From contig DPGN01000014.1 of the NCBI GenBank assembly GCA_003523185.1, positions 1-13,327 on the forward strand: a DNA stretch of 13,327 nt, given 5' to 3'. Every line of letters begins with the position of its first letter. Within the stretch, counting starts at the first letter, position 1. A program made the position numbers and the translations under genes. Shown in pieces: positions 1 to 7,107 of the stretch. The stretch is from Halieaceae bacterium. Lineage in GTDB: Bacteria > Pseudomonadota > Gammaproteobacteria > Pseudomonadales > Halieaceae. Under the pieces are notes generated by a model. It was not told the origin of the DNA. It saw only the letters and a list, made by a program, of their open reading frames with translations, and did not search any database.

Positions 1-423
1 GCGGCCTATGCTCAAGAGTTCATCGAGCGATTGCCACTGGGTTATCAAAGCGAGATAGGTGCCCAAGGCGTCCAATTGTCTGGCGGACAACGTCAGCGGA
101 TTGCGCTTGCTCGAGCCATTTTGAAAAACCCTGAAATTCTCTTGCTGGATGAAGCCACCAGTGCGCTCGACACAGAGAGTGAGTACTACGTGCAACTGGC
201 TCTTGGCGAGCTCACTAAAGGCAGAACGACCATTATCATTGCGCACCGACTGTCCACCATTATTAACGCGGACGCTATCGCGGTGATCGACTCAGGCTCC
301 GTTATCGACGTGGGCACGCATTCTGAACTCTTGACGCGCTGCGATCTTTATCAGCGCCTTGCCAATATGCAATTCAAAGAGACGCCTACGGAGGAAGCAC
401 AGATTACATCGCCCGCGGCCTAG
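1..423 (+). CDS. ABC exporter, MsbA-like, C-terminal part of the nucleotide-binding domain (5' end outside window)
   Basis: This is the last 140 codons of an ABC transporter, open from base 1, so the membrane domain and Walker A lie upstream of the window. Visible in order are the ABC signature LSGGQRQRIALARA (about residues 27-40 of the fragment), Walker B with its catalytic glutamate (ILLLDEATSAL), the D-loop and the H-loop histidine in IIIAHRLST. The tail ending LANMQF closely resembles that of MsbA, the inner-membrane lipid A-core flippase whose ATPase domain faces the cytoplasm. The fragment is intact and ends in TAG. Substrate cannot be told from an ATPase domain alone, so a related type-I exporter for drugs or lipids is equally possible. 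Its stop codon overlaps that of the convergent hydrolase gene. Confidence 0.9.
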   Translation, partial: AAYAQEFIERLPLGYQSEIGAQGVQLSGGQRQRIALARAILKNPEILLLDEATSALDTESEYYVQLALGELTKGRTTIIIAHRLSTIINADAIAVIDSGSVIDVGTHSELLTRCDLYQRLANMQFKETPTEEAQITSPAA

Positions 424-1127
424 GGCAAATCCAGATCGCTAAATAGCCGCGACCGGATAATCTCAGCCCAAATATCATAGCCTTTGGCACTGAGATGCAG
501 CCTATCAAAAACGTAGTTATCGGGGCTGGGCTGACCGTCGCTCATCAAGGCTTCACCCGTATCAATGAAGTGCGTATTTGGCATCTGCAAAATGAGCCTG
601 TGAATCGCCTCGTTGACCGCAACGGCTTCATCCCAGATAGCCCAGCGCAACGGAGATGGCGTGATCGCAATATAGTAAACGGGCACATTCGGATGCTGTT
701 TCCTCAAAGCCGACATCATGGTTACAAATCTACTGGTCATCGTATCAACTGACTTTGTCTGCTGCGGCGTCATGTCATTGGTGCCGACGAAAATCACAAT
801 AGCGCGCGGGTTATCTGCCCGAAACAAGGTTTCGGCTTAGTGCACAACATCACCTATTTTAGAGCCTCCGAATCCGCGGTTTACGACGGGTACAGGCGTC
901 ATGTCTTCGGCAAGCTCACCCCAGAATCGAATGCTGGAACTTCCTACAAACAAAAGGGATTCGGGCTCGCCGAGACCTCGCCGCGCAAATGTTTCAATAT
1001 CCGAGGCCCAGACAAGGGGGTCTTCGCTCTGTGCCTTTTCGAGCCGGTGGGAGACATCAAAAAAGAGATAAGCAATGACAGCGAGCAGTAATACTGCACT
1101 CATTCCCAGGATGCGTTTAATAGTCAT
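420..1127 (-). pseudogene. SGNH/GDSL-type lipase/esterase, interrupted by one in-frame TAA
   Basis: Read through, this is a 235-codon SGNH hydrolase. The N terminus (residues 1-25, MTIKRILG then a hydrophobic run) looks like a signal anchor. Block I is FVGSSSIRFW, with probable nucleophile Ser64 in a GSS variant of GDS. The block II glycine is in NRGFGGS, block III is GTND (115-118), and block V is DRLHL, giving Asp208 and His211. Codon 97 is TAA (bases 839-837), between VVH and AETLFRADNP. The flanking parts are in the same frame, and relatives usually have tyrosine there (TAC or TAT), so one substitution explains the stop. The first 96 codons alone would lack the oxyanion and Asp/His residues. 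The ATG at 1127 follows GGAAAG by seven bases. Natural substrate is unknown. A sequencing error is the main alternative to a real lesion. Confidence 0.82.
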
Positions 1128-1240
1128 AGCGTGGCTTTCCTTTTGTTAGTTATCTTTCGAGCCGCAGTTCAAACGCTACTCCGGCGAAAGCGCTCATTGC
1201 AAACAAAAACGTATCGCCTTTTTTTGCCCGAATAACGCGC

Positions 1241-1270
1241 AAAAAAAAGGCGCCGTGTTCTGGCGCCTTT
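1241..1270 (-). terminator. Rho-independent terminator of the pnt operon
   Basis: On the minus strand, starting about 27 bases after the pntB stop, a GGCGCC arm (1267-1262) and its complement (1254-1249) enclose a seven-base loop. The stem can be extended by three A-T pairs and is followed by eight T's. This is a textbook intrinsic terminator and should end the pntAA-pntAB-pntB transcript before the SGNH gene. Confidence 0.9.
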
Positions 1271-1296
1271 CCATAAGATCACTACCAACCGGACGA

Positions 1297-2655
1297 TTAA
1301 GAGAACTCTCTAACCAGGCCACCAATAGACTCTTTGGCATCGCCAAAGAGCATACGGGTGTTGTCTTTGTAGAAGAGCGGGTTTTCGATTCCTGCAAAGC
1401 CAGAAGCCATCGATCGCTTCAATACAAAAACGGTTCGTGCATCAGCGACATTGATGACTGGCATTCCGTAGATCGGGGACGACTCGACTTCGCGAGCAGC
1501 TGGGTTCACGACGTCATTGGCACCAATGACAATCGCGACATCGACGCTTTCCATGCGCGGGTTGATATCGTCCATCTCCAACAACTGGTCGTACGGTACG
1601 TCTGCCTCGGCCAGAAGCACGTTCATGTGACCGGGCATTCGACCTGCCACCGGGTGAATACCGTAATTCACCTCACAACCATTGGCCTCAAGCAGCTCCA
1701 TGAGTTCCTTCACAACGTGTTGCGCCTGAGCGACAGCCATGCCGTATCCAGGGATAATAGCGACGTTAGTCGCTGCCTCGAGCACGTAGTACGCATCCTC
1801 TACAGAGATAGGCTTAATCTCGCCCTCAACCTCTGTGACCGTCGTTGAGACGCTGGCAAAGCCTGAGAACAAGACGTTACTCAAAGAGCGATTCATTGCC
1901 TTGCACATGATCTGGGTCAAGATGATTCCTGACGCACCGACTAGCGAACCGGCCACAATCAACACGTTATTGTCGACGGCAAAACCGGCTGCACAGGCCG
2001 CTAGACCCGAGTATGAGTTCAGTAACGAGATCACAACTGGCATGTCCGCGCCGCCAATTGGGATCACCACCATGATGCCGAAGAGGAGCGACAAGCCAAC
2101 CACTGCGTAGAGCATATTGATGTTAGTTGGGTCCATGACGAACATCACGGCACTCGCCAAGATTCCGATAACAATCAAACCGTTAACAAATTTCTGCCCG
2201 CCGAAGGTCACGGCTCCACTACCGATGGTCTCAGACAGCTTGCCGTAGGCAACCAGTGAGCCAGTGAAGGTCACACCACCAATCAGGATGGAGAGAATAA
2301 TGGTGATGTAGGTAAAGCTACCGTCTGCGATCGAGAGCGCAGCGACACCTACAAGGCCAGATGCTGCACCACCAACACCGTTGAACAACGCCACCATCTC
2401 AGGCATCGAGGTCATGGCAACCGTGCGCGCTGCGACGGCGCCAACCGCGCCACCCACCACCATGCCGCCTAGAATATATTCGTATTGGACAATGCCCTGA
2501 TCGAGCAGTGCTGCAACAATCGCCACCAGCATACCAATCGCGGATATGGCATTACCTCTTCGAGCTGTATCGGGAGACCCAAGCATTTTGAGGCCAAAAA
2601 TGAAGAGGCCTGCAGCAACGACGTAACCCAGTTGAATAATCAAGTCGAGACCCAT
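1297..2655 (-). CDS. pntB: NAD(P) transhydrogenase, beta subunit
   Basis: PntB is the membrane and NADP(H)-binding subunit of the proton-translocating transhydrogenase, which uses proton motive force to make NADPH from NADH in the inner membrane. The 452-residue length is typical. Residues 1-260 hold multiple hydrophobic helices (domain II), including the conserved stretches MPEMVALFNGVGG (84-96) and GGADMPVVISLLNSYSGLAA (201-220). The C-terminal domain III has PGYGMAVAQAQ (302-312), AGRMPGHMNVLLAEA (337-351), GAND (378-381) and KRSMASG (413-419), which form the NADP site. A perfect AGGAGG in the 3' end of pntAB precedes the ATG, which starts three bases after the pntAB stop, so translation is likely coupled. 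The gene ends 27 bases before a strong terminator. Confidence 0.97.
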   Translation of the reverse strand: MGLDLIIQLGYVVAAGLFIFGLKMLGSPDTARRGNAISAIGMLVAIVAALLDQGIVQYEYILGGMVVGGAVGAVAARTVAMTSMPEMVALFNGVGGAASGLVGVAALSIADGSFTYITIILSILIGGVTFTGSLVAYGKLSETIGSGAVTFGGQKFVNGLIVIGILASAVMFVMDPTNINMLYAVVGLSLLFGIMVVIPIGGADMPVVISLLNSYSGLAACAAGFAVDNNVLIVAGSLVGASGIILTQIMCKAMNRSLSNVLFSGFASVSTTVTEVEGEIKPISVEDAYYVLEAATNVAIIPGYGMAVAQAQHVVKELMELLEANGCEVNYGIHPVAGRMPGHMNVLLAEADVPYDQLLEMDDINPRMESVDVAIVIGANDVVNPAAREVESSPIYGMPVINVADARTVFVLKRSMASGFAGIENPLFYKDNTRMLFGDAKESIGGLVREFS

Positions 2656-2658
2656 GTC

Positions 2659-2940
2659 TTAGCCCTCCTTCTTCTTGAAGAAGCCGAGCATGCGGTCGGT
2701 CACCATGTAACCGCCAACAACGTTGACACTTGCAAGTGCTACCGCACCAGCACCCAACCACTGAGCCATGTCGGAATTGCCACTTCCTGCCAGTGCAATC
2801 GCACCCACGACAGTAATCCCTGAGATTGCGTTCGCACCTGACATCAATGGGGTGTGCAGTGTCGCAGGCACCTTATTGATCAGCTCAAAGCCCAGAAAAA
2901 CTGAGAGCATCAAAATGAATAAAAGATATGAGACATCCAT
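2659..2940 (-). CDS. pntAB: NAD(P) transhydrogenase, alpha subunit, membrane part (alpha-2)
   Basis: This 93-residue protein is the small membrane part of the alpha subunit, corresponding to the C-terminal helices of the single-chain E. coli PntA. It begins with the hydrophobic segment MDVSYLLFILMLSVFLGFEL, followed by NKVPATLHTPLMSGANAISGI, a highly conserved family stretch, and further hydrophobic segments, and ends in a basic/acidic FFKKKEG tail. It contributes helices to the proton channel together with PntB. The start codon lies one base after the pntAA stop and is preceded by a purine-rich GGGGAAGG. The split alpha subunit matches the three-gene arrangement known from Rhodospirillum rubrum rather than the E. 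coli two-gene form. Confidence 0.95.
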   Translation of the reverse strand: MDVSYLLFILMLSVFLGFELINKVPATLHTPLMSGANAISGITVVGAIALAGSGNSDMAQWLGAGAVALASVNVVGGYMVTDRMLGFFKKKEG

Positions 2941-2941
2941 C

Positions 2942-4084
2942 TTAGCCTTCCCCTTCCATTAGGTTTTTAATAGTGGGGTGAACCACCGCTCCACCGTGCG
3001 TGATGACACAGCCCGGTAAAATATCGTTCTCCATATCGAGAACAAATGTCTTCCCTTCCGTATCCCAAGTGTCCTCAACCAAGTTAAACAGGTTGCTGGC
3101 ATACATCTGAGACGCGTCCTTGGCGACCTCGTTCGCAAGATTCGCGGTACCGACGATTGTCACGCCATCAACGACGACGGTCTCATCAGGAACTGATCCC
3201 TCAACATTACCGCCTGTCTCTGCGGCCATATCGACAATCACGGAACCTGGCGCCATACCCTCAACCATGTCCTTGGTGACGAGAACAGGCGGCTTGCGGC
3301 CAAACACTTGCGCCGTGGTAATCACGACATCAGAGTCAGCGATCACATCTTTCTGAGCCTGGCGCTGAATCTCCACCTGCTCAGGAGTCAATTCTTTCGC
3401 GTAGCCGTCCGACGTCTGACCGGTATCTCCAAGATCGATTTCCAAAAACTTTCCGCCCAACGACTGAACCTGTTCCGCAACGACGGGGCGCGTATCAAAT
3501 GCAGTGACTCGAGCACCGAGGCGTTTTGCGGTAGCAATTGCCTGAAGACCGGCAACGCCAGCACCGATGATGAATACCTTAGCTGGCTTAAGCGTACCTG
3601 CCGGCGTCATAAGCATTGGGAAAATGCGGGGAAGCTGCGCTGCTGCCAACATCACGGCAACATAGCCGGCCAGGTTCGCCTGAGAACTCAACGCGTCCAT
3701 CTTCTGACTTCGTGTGGAACGCGGAATCATTTCCATACTGATGGCAGTAATGCCCTTGTCCGCCAGTGTTTTAATTAAATCGCGCTCATTGAACGGATCT
3801 AAATAAGACACATGGATACAACCAGACTTCATCATGCCGATTTCGTCAGGCTCCGGTTTACGAAGCCTCAGAACCATATCGGCAGAGCCAAGCAAGGCGG
3901 CACGATCCGCAACGATCTCTGCGCCAAGCTCCGCATAGATGCTGTCATCAAAGCCCACCGCTGCACCAGCGCCGGACTCGATAGCCACTTCGGCGCCGAG
4001 ACGGATCATTTTCTTTACAGTTTCAGGAGTCGCGGAGGTGCGTCGCTCGCCTGCAACCGACTCGCGAGGAATAACTATACGCAT
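2942..4084 (-). CDS. pntAA: NAD(P) transhydrogenase, alpha subunit, NAD(H)-binding part (alpha-1)
   Basis: This 380-residue soluble domain I binds NAD(H) on the cytoplasmic face and passes hydride to NADP+ bound by PntB. The N terminus (MRIVIPRE..GERRTSATPE) is the alanine dehydrogenase/PNT N-terminal domain. The RQD loop is intact: Arg122, Gln127, Asp130 and Ser133, with the spacing of the R. rubrum protein. The Rossmann motif GAGVAGL lies at 174-180, followed by VTAFDTRP ending in the Asp/Arg that contact the adenosine ribose region. It is the first gene of the operon. The 190-base gap to chrR upstream probably holds its promoter, but I could not find a convincing -35/-10 pair there. The start is the only one that preserves the conserved N terminus. 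Confidence 0.97.
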   Translation of the reverse strand: MRIVIPRESVAGERRTSATPETVKKMIRLGAEVAIESGAGAAVGFDDSIYAELGAEIVADRAALLGSADMVLRLRKPEPDEIGMMKSGCIHVSYLDPFNERDLIKTLADKGITAISMEMIPRSTRSQKMDALSSQANLAGYVAVMLAAAQLPRIFPMLMTPAGTLKPAKVFIIGAGVAGLQAIATAKRLGARVTAFDTRPVVAEQVQSLGGKFLEIDLGDTGQTSDGYAKELTPEQVEIQRQAQKDVIADSDVVITTAQVFGRKPPVLVTKDMVEGMAPGSVIVDMAAETGGNVEGSVPDETVVVDGVTIVGTANLANEVAKDASQMYASNLFNLVEDTWDTEGKTFVLDMENDILPGCVITHGGAVVHPTIKNLMEGEG

Positions 4085-4274
4085 GGAAGATGCTCGCTTT
4101 TTTAAGTTTGGGGGTTGTACGTCTATTGGGTGGAAGAGGATCTCATCGAGTCCGCTTTATCGATACAAAAATCCGCAATATCGCGAATAGCCCAAATAAA
4201 TTTCTGAGCCTTATCGAATAGGTTTTAGCTGCCTGCGCACCCGACCGGCGCAGAAACGATCGGCTTGGAAAAGA

Positions 4275-4925
4275 CTAGCCCGCTCGAAGCTGCAACAGTG
4301 GACTCAACCAGCGATGGTGCCAGTGAGTGAATCGAAGCGGTGATTCCAGAACCGCCAGACAAATGCAGTCGCCACCGGGGAGTGCCGTCGGCGCGTGAAT
4401 GTCACCCGCTTCACGGGTGATGAAATCGCCGGCATGGTACGAGCCGCTTTCGTCGCTAAAACCACCCTGCAAAACCAAAGTCATCTCTGTCCCGGAGTGA
4501 TTGTGCTGAGGAATACGGCCGCCCTCTGCGATGTGGTAAAGCGAGAACTCCGCCGCGCCATCAATATCGCCCAGATCAGCGATACGCAGTGAGCGAGTCA
4601 CTTTTTTCCACTGAAGCTCATCCAGATTTCCCTTGCGGATCTGCTTCACTGTCCATGACATTGTTGAAGCGTTCGCATCGTTGGCCGCACGGTCGTCTTC
4701 CACCTCATCGAGGCGAGCAAGAACGTTGTCGAAGAGGCTGGGATTGATATCAACGGGCTCGGCATCCTCAAACATTGTGGCACCAAGGCTCTCTAACTGT
4801 GCAAGCCTTTGGCGACATTCCGAGCAAAACTGGAGGTGCGTAGAAACAACAACACTTTGTGCGGCGGGCAGTGAGCTCGCTGCAAACTCTAAAAGTGTAT
4901 TGGTATCTGGATGATGTTTAACCAT
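4275..4925 (-). CDS. chrR: ChrR-type zinc-binding anti-sigma factor
   Basis: The product is 216 residues with two zinc domains, as in Rhodobacter sphaeroides ChrR. The N-terminal anti-sigma domain has His5, His30, Cys34 and Cys37 (THLQFCSEC), the HxxxCxxC zinc site that holds the sigma factor. The C-terminal cupin has His141, His143, Glu147 and His177 (QHNHSGTE ... GDIHAP), which are the numbered ligands of the R. sphaeroides protein, plus a Cys187-x-Cys189 pair. In R. sphaeroides singlet oxygen triggers ChrR degradation and sigma release, and the cupin domain is needed for that response. The gene lies downstream of rpoE on the same strand but 142 bases away, and no strong Shine-Dalgarno sequence sits close to its ATG. 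An in-frame TAA four codons upstream excludes a longer N terminus. Confidence 0.95.
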   Translation of the reverse strand: MVKHHPDTNTLLEFAASSLPAAQSVVVSTHLQFCSECRQRLAQLESLGATMFEDAEPVDINPSLFDNVLARLDEVEDDRAANDANASTMSWTVKQIRKGNLDELQWKKVTRSLRIADLGDIDGAAEFSLYHIAEGGRIPQHNHSGTEMTLVLQGGFSDESGSYHAGDFITREAGDIHAPTALPGGDCICLAVLESPLRFTHWHHRWLSPLLQLRAG

Positions 4926-5067
4926 GTCGATCTTTTAACCCTGCCCTTGCGATTAGTCTACTGCATATTCAACGTCTGCGGTACGACCGACTGTATCCGC
5001 CGGTTCAGCACGAACAAACATTTCTACCACTTATGCAAACTAATACCCATATTTTTGCCTTTGCGGA

Positions 5068-5697
5068 TCACTCCTCCGAGCCCGCGTCCATAAACACCTG
5101 TAATTTTTGAATAGCCAAGCGTACGCGAGACTTCACAGTACCAAGCGGCAAACCTAACTCTGCAGCTGTCTCAGAGTGCGACTTACCTTCCATGTAGACC
5201 TTCGCAAGGATCTGCGCCTGATCTTGTGGAAGGTCACTCATCAGCTCCCGAACACGAACAGCGCCTCGCGACGCATGAAGGGCCATTGTGGGCTCATGGC
5301 CCTCGAGCTCAAAACCAACGTCCTCGGCTTCGAGCTGCGTATCAAACTTCTGAAGTCGTCGGAACATATCGGTCCGACAGTTTCTCGCAATGGTGTACAC
5401 CCAAGTACTAGCGGCAGCTTTCTCTGGATTAAAGCCAGCAGCTTTCTGCCATACCTTTAGCATCACCTCTTGAACCAGCTCATCGGCGTGCGCCGCAGAT
5501 AGCGAGGAGCCCGACAAGGCAAAAGCCTTGATAAGAGGAGCAAAGTGCGAAAAAAACTTCGCAAATGCGGTGCGATCGCGATGTTCTGCGATTCTGACAA
5601 CGCATTGGCTCCACTCATCCGTTCGGCGCCCCGCGGGAACCGACCAAGCAGAGGTCGCGGGCTGCCCGCGTGCGCCTTCTCCCTGCTTGTCCACCAT
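5068..5697 (-). CDS. rpoE: ECF RNA polymerase sigma factor, RpoE/ECF11-like
   Basis: This is a 209-residue group IV sigma factor. Region 2 spans about residues 45-115 (FFSHFAPLIKAFAL ... ADELVQEVMLKVWQKA ... STWVYTIARNCRTDMFRR). A short linker leads to region 4 (about 152-200), where the helix-turn-helix HSETAAELGLPLGTVKSRVR would read the -35 element. The gene next to it encodes a ChrR-type anti-sigma factor, so it most likely belongs to the group that controls responses to singlet oxygen and organic peroxides. The first 25 residues are a non-conserved extension. AGGGAG six bases before the ATG supports the start. It is divergent from the lipid-modification operon, separated by 147 bases. 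No close match to the R. sphaeroides sigma-E promoter with the right leader spacing was found for it. Confidence 0.94.
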   Translation of the reverse strand: MVDKQGEGARGQPATSAWSVPAGRRTDEWSQCVVRIAEHRDRTAFAKFFSHFAPLIKAFALSGSSLSAAHADELVQEVMLKVWQKAAGFNPEKAAASTWVYTIARNCRTDMFRRLQKFDTQLEAEDVGFELEGHEPTMALHASRGAVRVRELMSDLPQDQAQILAKVYMEGKSHSETAAELGLPLGTVKSRVRLAIQKLQVFMDAGSEE

Positions 5698-5740
5698 CTA
5701 GCACTCCCTTTTGAGCGTATCTCTCAACAGAATACACAAA

Positions 5741-5754
5741 TCAAGTAAACTTGA
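5741..5754. promoter_or_regulatory. Perfect inverted repeat TCAAGT-AA-ACTTGA, candidate operator
   Basis: Two perfect six-base arms flank a two-base AA centre in the control region between rpoE and the FAD-protein gene. The right arm overlaps a TTGACA hexamer (5751-5756). The size and symmetry fit a dimeric regulator site. No binding protein can be named from the sequence. Confidence 0.4.
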
Positions 5755-5757
5755 CAG

Positions 5758-5787
5758 CATTATGTGTATATAAAAACTTACATAATG
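5758..5787. promoter_or_regulatory. Perfect 8-base inverted repeat CATTATGT-N14-ACATAATG, candidate operator
   Basis: The arms at 5758-5765 and 5780-5787 are perfectly complementary around an AT-rich 14-base spacer, with half-site centres 22 bases apart, about two helical turns. It starts three bases after the previous repeat, in the middle of the divergent control region. The shape suits a dimer binding one DNA face and serving either or both directions. It does not match the TGTACA-type boxes described for LitR-family light regulators. Confidence 0.45.
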
Positions 5788-5844
5788 ACTGTTATTACGG
5801 TATTTATTGTGAGTGCGGCATGGAAGCGGTTTTGAGGTAGAGCA

Positions 5845-7107
5845 ATGGCTACTGCCATTATTGGTTCAGGAATTTCAGGTCTTGGATGCGCCTATCGTTT
5901 GGCGCAAGCGGGCGAGCCTGTTGTTGTTTTTGAAGCGGCAGACAAGGTTGGCGGCCACACGGCCACCAAGCAAGTGTCAGTTTCCAGCGGTGAATACGCG
6001 GTTGATACCGGATTTATTGTGTACAACGACTGGACATACCCTGAGTTCATTTCACTCATGGACGAGTTGGGGGTAACAAACCAACCCACCTCGATGGGGT
6101 TCTCTGTTTCCGATGACATCACTGGCCTCGAGTACGCTGGAAACAACCTAAACACCTTGTTTGCGCAACGTCAGAACCTGCTCTCGCCTAAATTTGTTGG
6201 GATGGTCAGAGACATTCTTCGATTCAACAAGGTAGCGGTGGAAGACCTCGAAGCTGGCAGGCTGCGCAGCGGCGAGACGCTGCAAGACTATCTAGAGCGG
6301 CACGGCTTCAATGAGTTCTTTCGACGCAACTACCTTATCAGCATGGCATCAGCCATCTGGTCTGCAAACTTCGAGGAAAGCCTGAACTTTCCCGCAGAAT
6401 TTTTTGTTCGATTTTTCAAGAATCACGGTCTGCTACAAGTCAAAAACCGACCTCAGTGGCGAGTGTTACGCGGCGGCAGTCAGAGTTACTTGATGCCCCT
6501 GTGTGCGCCGTTTGAGAAGAACATTCGCACCAACTGCGCAGTGACCGCCGTCGAGCGTGAGCAAGGTCAGTCTCCCAGATTACGGACACATCAGGGTGAA
6601 GACCTGAGCTTTGATGACATCGTCATTGCGACACACGCGGATCAGGCAATGGCCATGCTTAGTGACATCGATGACACCGAATCATCTGTGCTGAGCGAAC
6701 TCCCCTACTCTGAGAATGAAGTTGTGCTACACACCGACACACGCTTGCTACCCAGGAAGCGCCTCGCGTGGTCGAGCTGGAACTATCGGCTGCGTGAGTC
6801 GAACAGCCAAGCAACGCTGACCTACAACATGAATATTCTTCAAGGGATCAACTCTCCAGAAACCTTTTGTGTAACGCTTAACGACAGTGACGCAATTGAC
6901 CCGAGAACGATCTTGGGCGAGTACCGATACGCACATCCGCAGTTCACCATTAAAGGCATCGCCGCTCAGCAACGCTGGCCTGAAATCAGTGGCCCTCGAA
7001 ACACGTGGTTCTGTGGTGCCTACTGGCGCAACGGTTTTCACGAGGACGGCCTTTTCAGCGGCAATCGTGTCGCCGACGCCATCATCAAGAAGCGGGGCTT
7101 CCTGTGA
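5845..7107 (+). CDS. FAD-dependent amine-oxidase-like oxidoreductase (COG2907 type)
   Basis: This 420-residue flavoprotein has an N-terminal dinucleotide fold, GSGISG at residues 7-12, with Glu30 closing the second strand (VVVFEAADKVGGH) as expected for FAD binding. The C-terminal FAD segment is FCGAYW (389-394) plus GFHEDGLFSGNRVA (397-410). It belongs to the family of amine-oxidase/phytoene-desaturase-like proteins usually found with DUF1365 and CFA-like genes. In R. sphaeroides, sigma-E-controlled genes of this kind take part in converting membrane acyl chains to furan fatty acids, so oxidation or desaturation of a methylated chain is a plausible role. The exact reaction is inferred. GAGG seven bases before the ATG sets the start. 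It is the first gene of a five-gene run and overlaps the next gene by four bases. Confidence 0.88.
   Translation: MATAIIGSGISGLGCAYRLAQAGEPVVVFEAADKVGGHTATKQVSVSSGEYAVDTGFIVYNDWTYPEFISLMDELGVTNQPTSMGFSVSDDITGLEYAGNNLNTLFAQRQNLLSPKFVGMVRDILRFNKVAVEDLEAGRLRSGETLQDYLERHGFNEFFRRNYLISMASAIWSANFEESLNFPAEFFVRFFKNHGLLQVKNRPQWRVLRGGSQSYLMPLCAPFEKNIRTNCAVTAVEREQGQSPRLRTHQGEDLSFDDIVIATHADQAMAMLSDIDDTESSVLSELPYSENEVVLHTDTRLLPRKRLAWSSWNYRLRESNSQATLTYNMNILQGINSPETFCVTLNDSDAIDPRTILGEYRYAHPQFTIKGIAAQQRWPEISGPRNTWFCGAYWRNGFHEDGLFSGNRVADAIIKKRGFL

Noticed and set aside
1255..1848. 197-codon plus-strand open frame opposite pntB
   Set aside because: It is the antisense of conserved pntB codons, has no recognisable domain, and is a shadow frame.
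4157..4217. TTATCGA occurring twice, 54 bases apart, upstream of pntAA
   Set aside because: Seven-base direct repeats with that spacing are readily expected by chance in an AT-rich leader.
4233..4253. Six-base GC hairpin (CTGCGC ... GCGCAG) shortly after the chrR stop
   Set aside because: No T run follows on either strand, so it is not supported as a terminator; a short perfect stem alone is weak evidence.
5714..5743. Possible sigma-E-like promoter for rpoE on the minus strand (TGATTT, 18-base spacer, TACGCT)
   Set aside because: Only a partial match to the R. sphaeroides TGATC-type -35, and the predicted start of transcription would fall inside the rpoE ribosome-binding site, leaving no usable leader.
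7005..7103. Upstream ATG extension of the DUF1365 gene
   Set aside because: The extension lies inside the FAD-protein gene and lacks family similarity; the GTG at 7104 with a GTGA overlap gives the normal N terminus.
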